This document shows, piece by piece, positions 63,906-64,000 of a DNA stretch of 64,000 nt. Both the position numbers and the translations under genes were made by a program. Positions within the stretch are counted from its first letter, which is position 1. The number at the start of each line of letters is the position of its first letter. Origin of the DNA: Devosia sp. Root685 (GTDB taxonomy: Bacteria > Pseudomonadota > Alphaproteobacteria > Rhizobiales > Devosiaceae); the NCBI RefSeq assembly GCF_001427875.1, contig NZ_LMHK01000005.1, positions 176,058-240,057 on the forward strand. Direction: 5' to 3'. The notes under the pieces were generated by a model, which was not told the DNA's origin, made no database searches, and saw nothing but the letters and a program-made list of their open reading frames with translations.

Positions 63906-64000
63906 AGCATTTCACGTTTAGGTAGCTCTGTAGCCGGCGTTGGCGATATAATTTGCGCACTCAGATGGCTCGATGGCCTGTACGAGATGGCCAATGTGTC

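Overview
This GC-rich window (about 62-64% by eye) looks like a chromosome segment of an alphaproteobacterium of the order Hyphomicrobiales, possibly Devosia-like. The clues are a tRNA-His with A73 and no encoded G-1, short-form HisG paired with HisZ, an HWE-type histidine kinase, stand-alone receiver proteins with an EcfG-like promoter, many CUT1 sugar and peptide-type ABC importers, and palindromic extragenic repeats. The order is inferred. No CRISPR array, insertion sequence, phage gene or rRNA was seen.

Layout. 1-8050 is housekeeping and central metabolism: the end of tlyA, etfBA (bracketed by two 82-bp repeats), an aromatic/aspartate aminotransferase, a small transaldolase, Mrp, a GH1 beta-glucosidase behind a double palindrome, and a UPF0149 protein. 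8102-13060 (minus strand) is a peptide-type ABC importer. 13192-15780 is a PAS protein with a ruined histidine-kinase core, followed by tRNA-His.

16470-28715 is a sugar-acid type catabolic locus. The minus arm holds an RraA-like aldolase, an enolase-superfamily dehydratase and a complete CUT1 importer. The plus arm holds a GntR/FCD regulator, three more enolase-superfamily enzymes and an aldo-keto reductase. The two arms diverge around 22898-23149. 28779-37952 is a second carbohydrate locus: a ROK repressor divergent from a CUT1 importer, a cytoplasmic beta-propeller protein, a Gfo/Idh/MocA oxidoreductase and two tandem VOC proteins.

37989-44966 encodes what looks like a CoA-dependent beta-oxidative pathway for hydroxycinnamates: CoA ligase, crotonase, SDR dehydrogenase, thiolase and 4-hydroxybenzoyl-CoA thioesterase type hydrolase, with a MarR regulator and an MFS transporter. 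A 21-bp palindrome occurs upstream of all three transcription units and probably defines the local regulon. 45063-53605 is an IclR regulator divergent from an operon with a VOC protein, an NAD-dependent epimerase-like protein, a five-domain peptide-type importer and a Gfo/Idh/MocA oxidoreductase.

53917-55990 holds an HWE kinase and two single-domain response regulators, probably tied to the general stress response. 56062-59536 has a TadG-like VWA protein, an L,D-transpeptidase and a DUF1127 protein. 59710-63905 is hisS, hisZ, hisG and a TSUP permease. hisS carries an internal segment with clearly different codon use.
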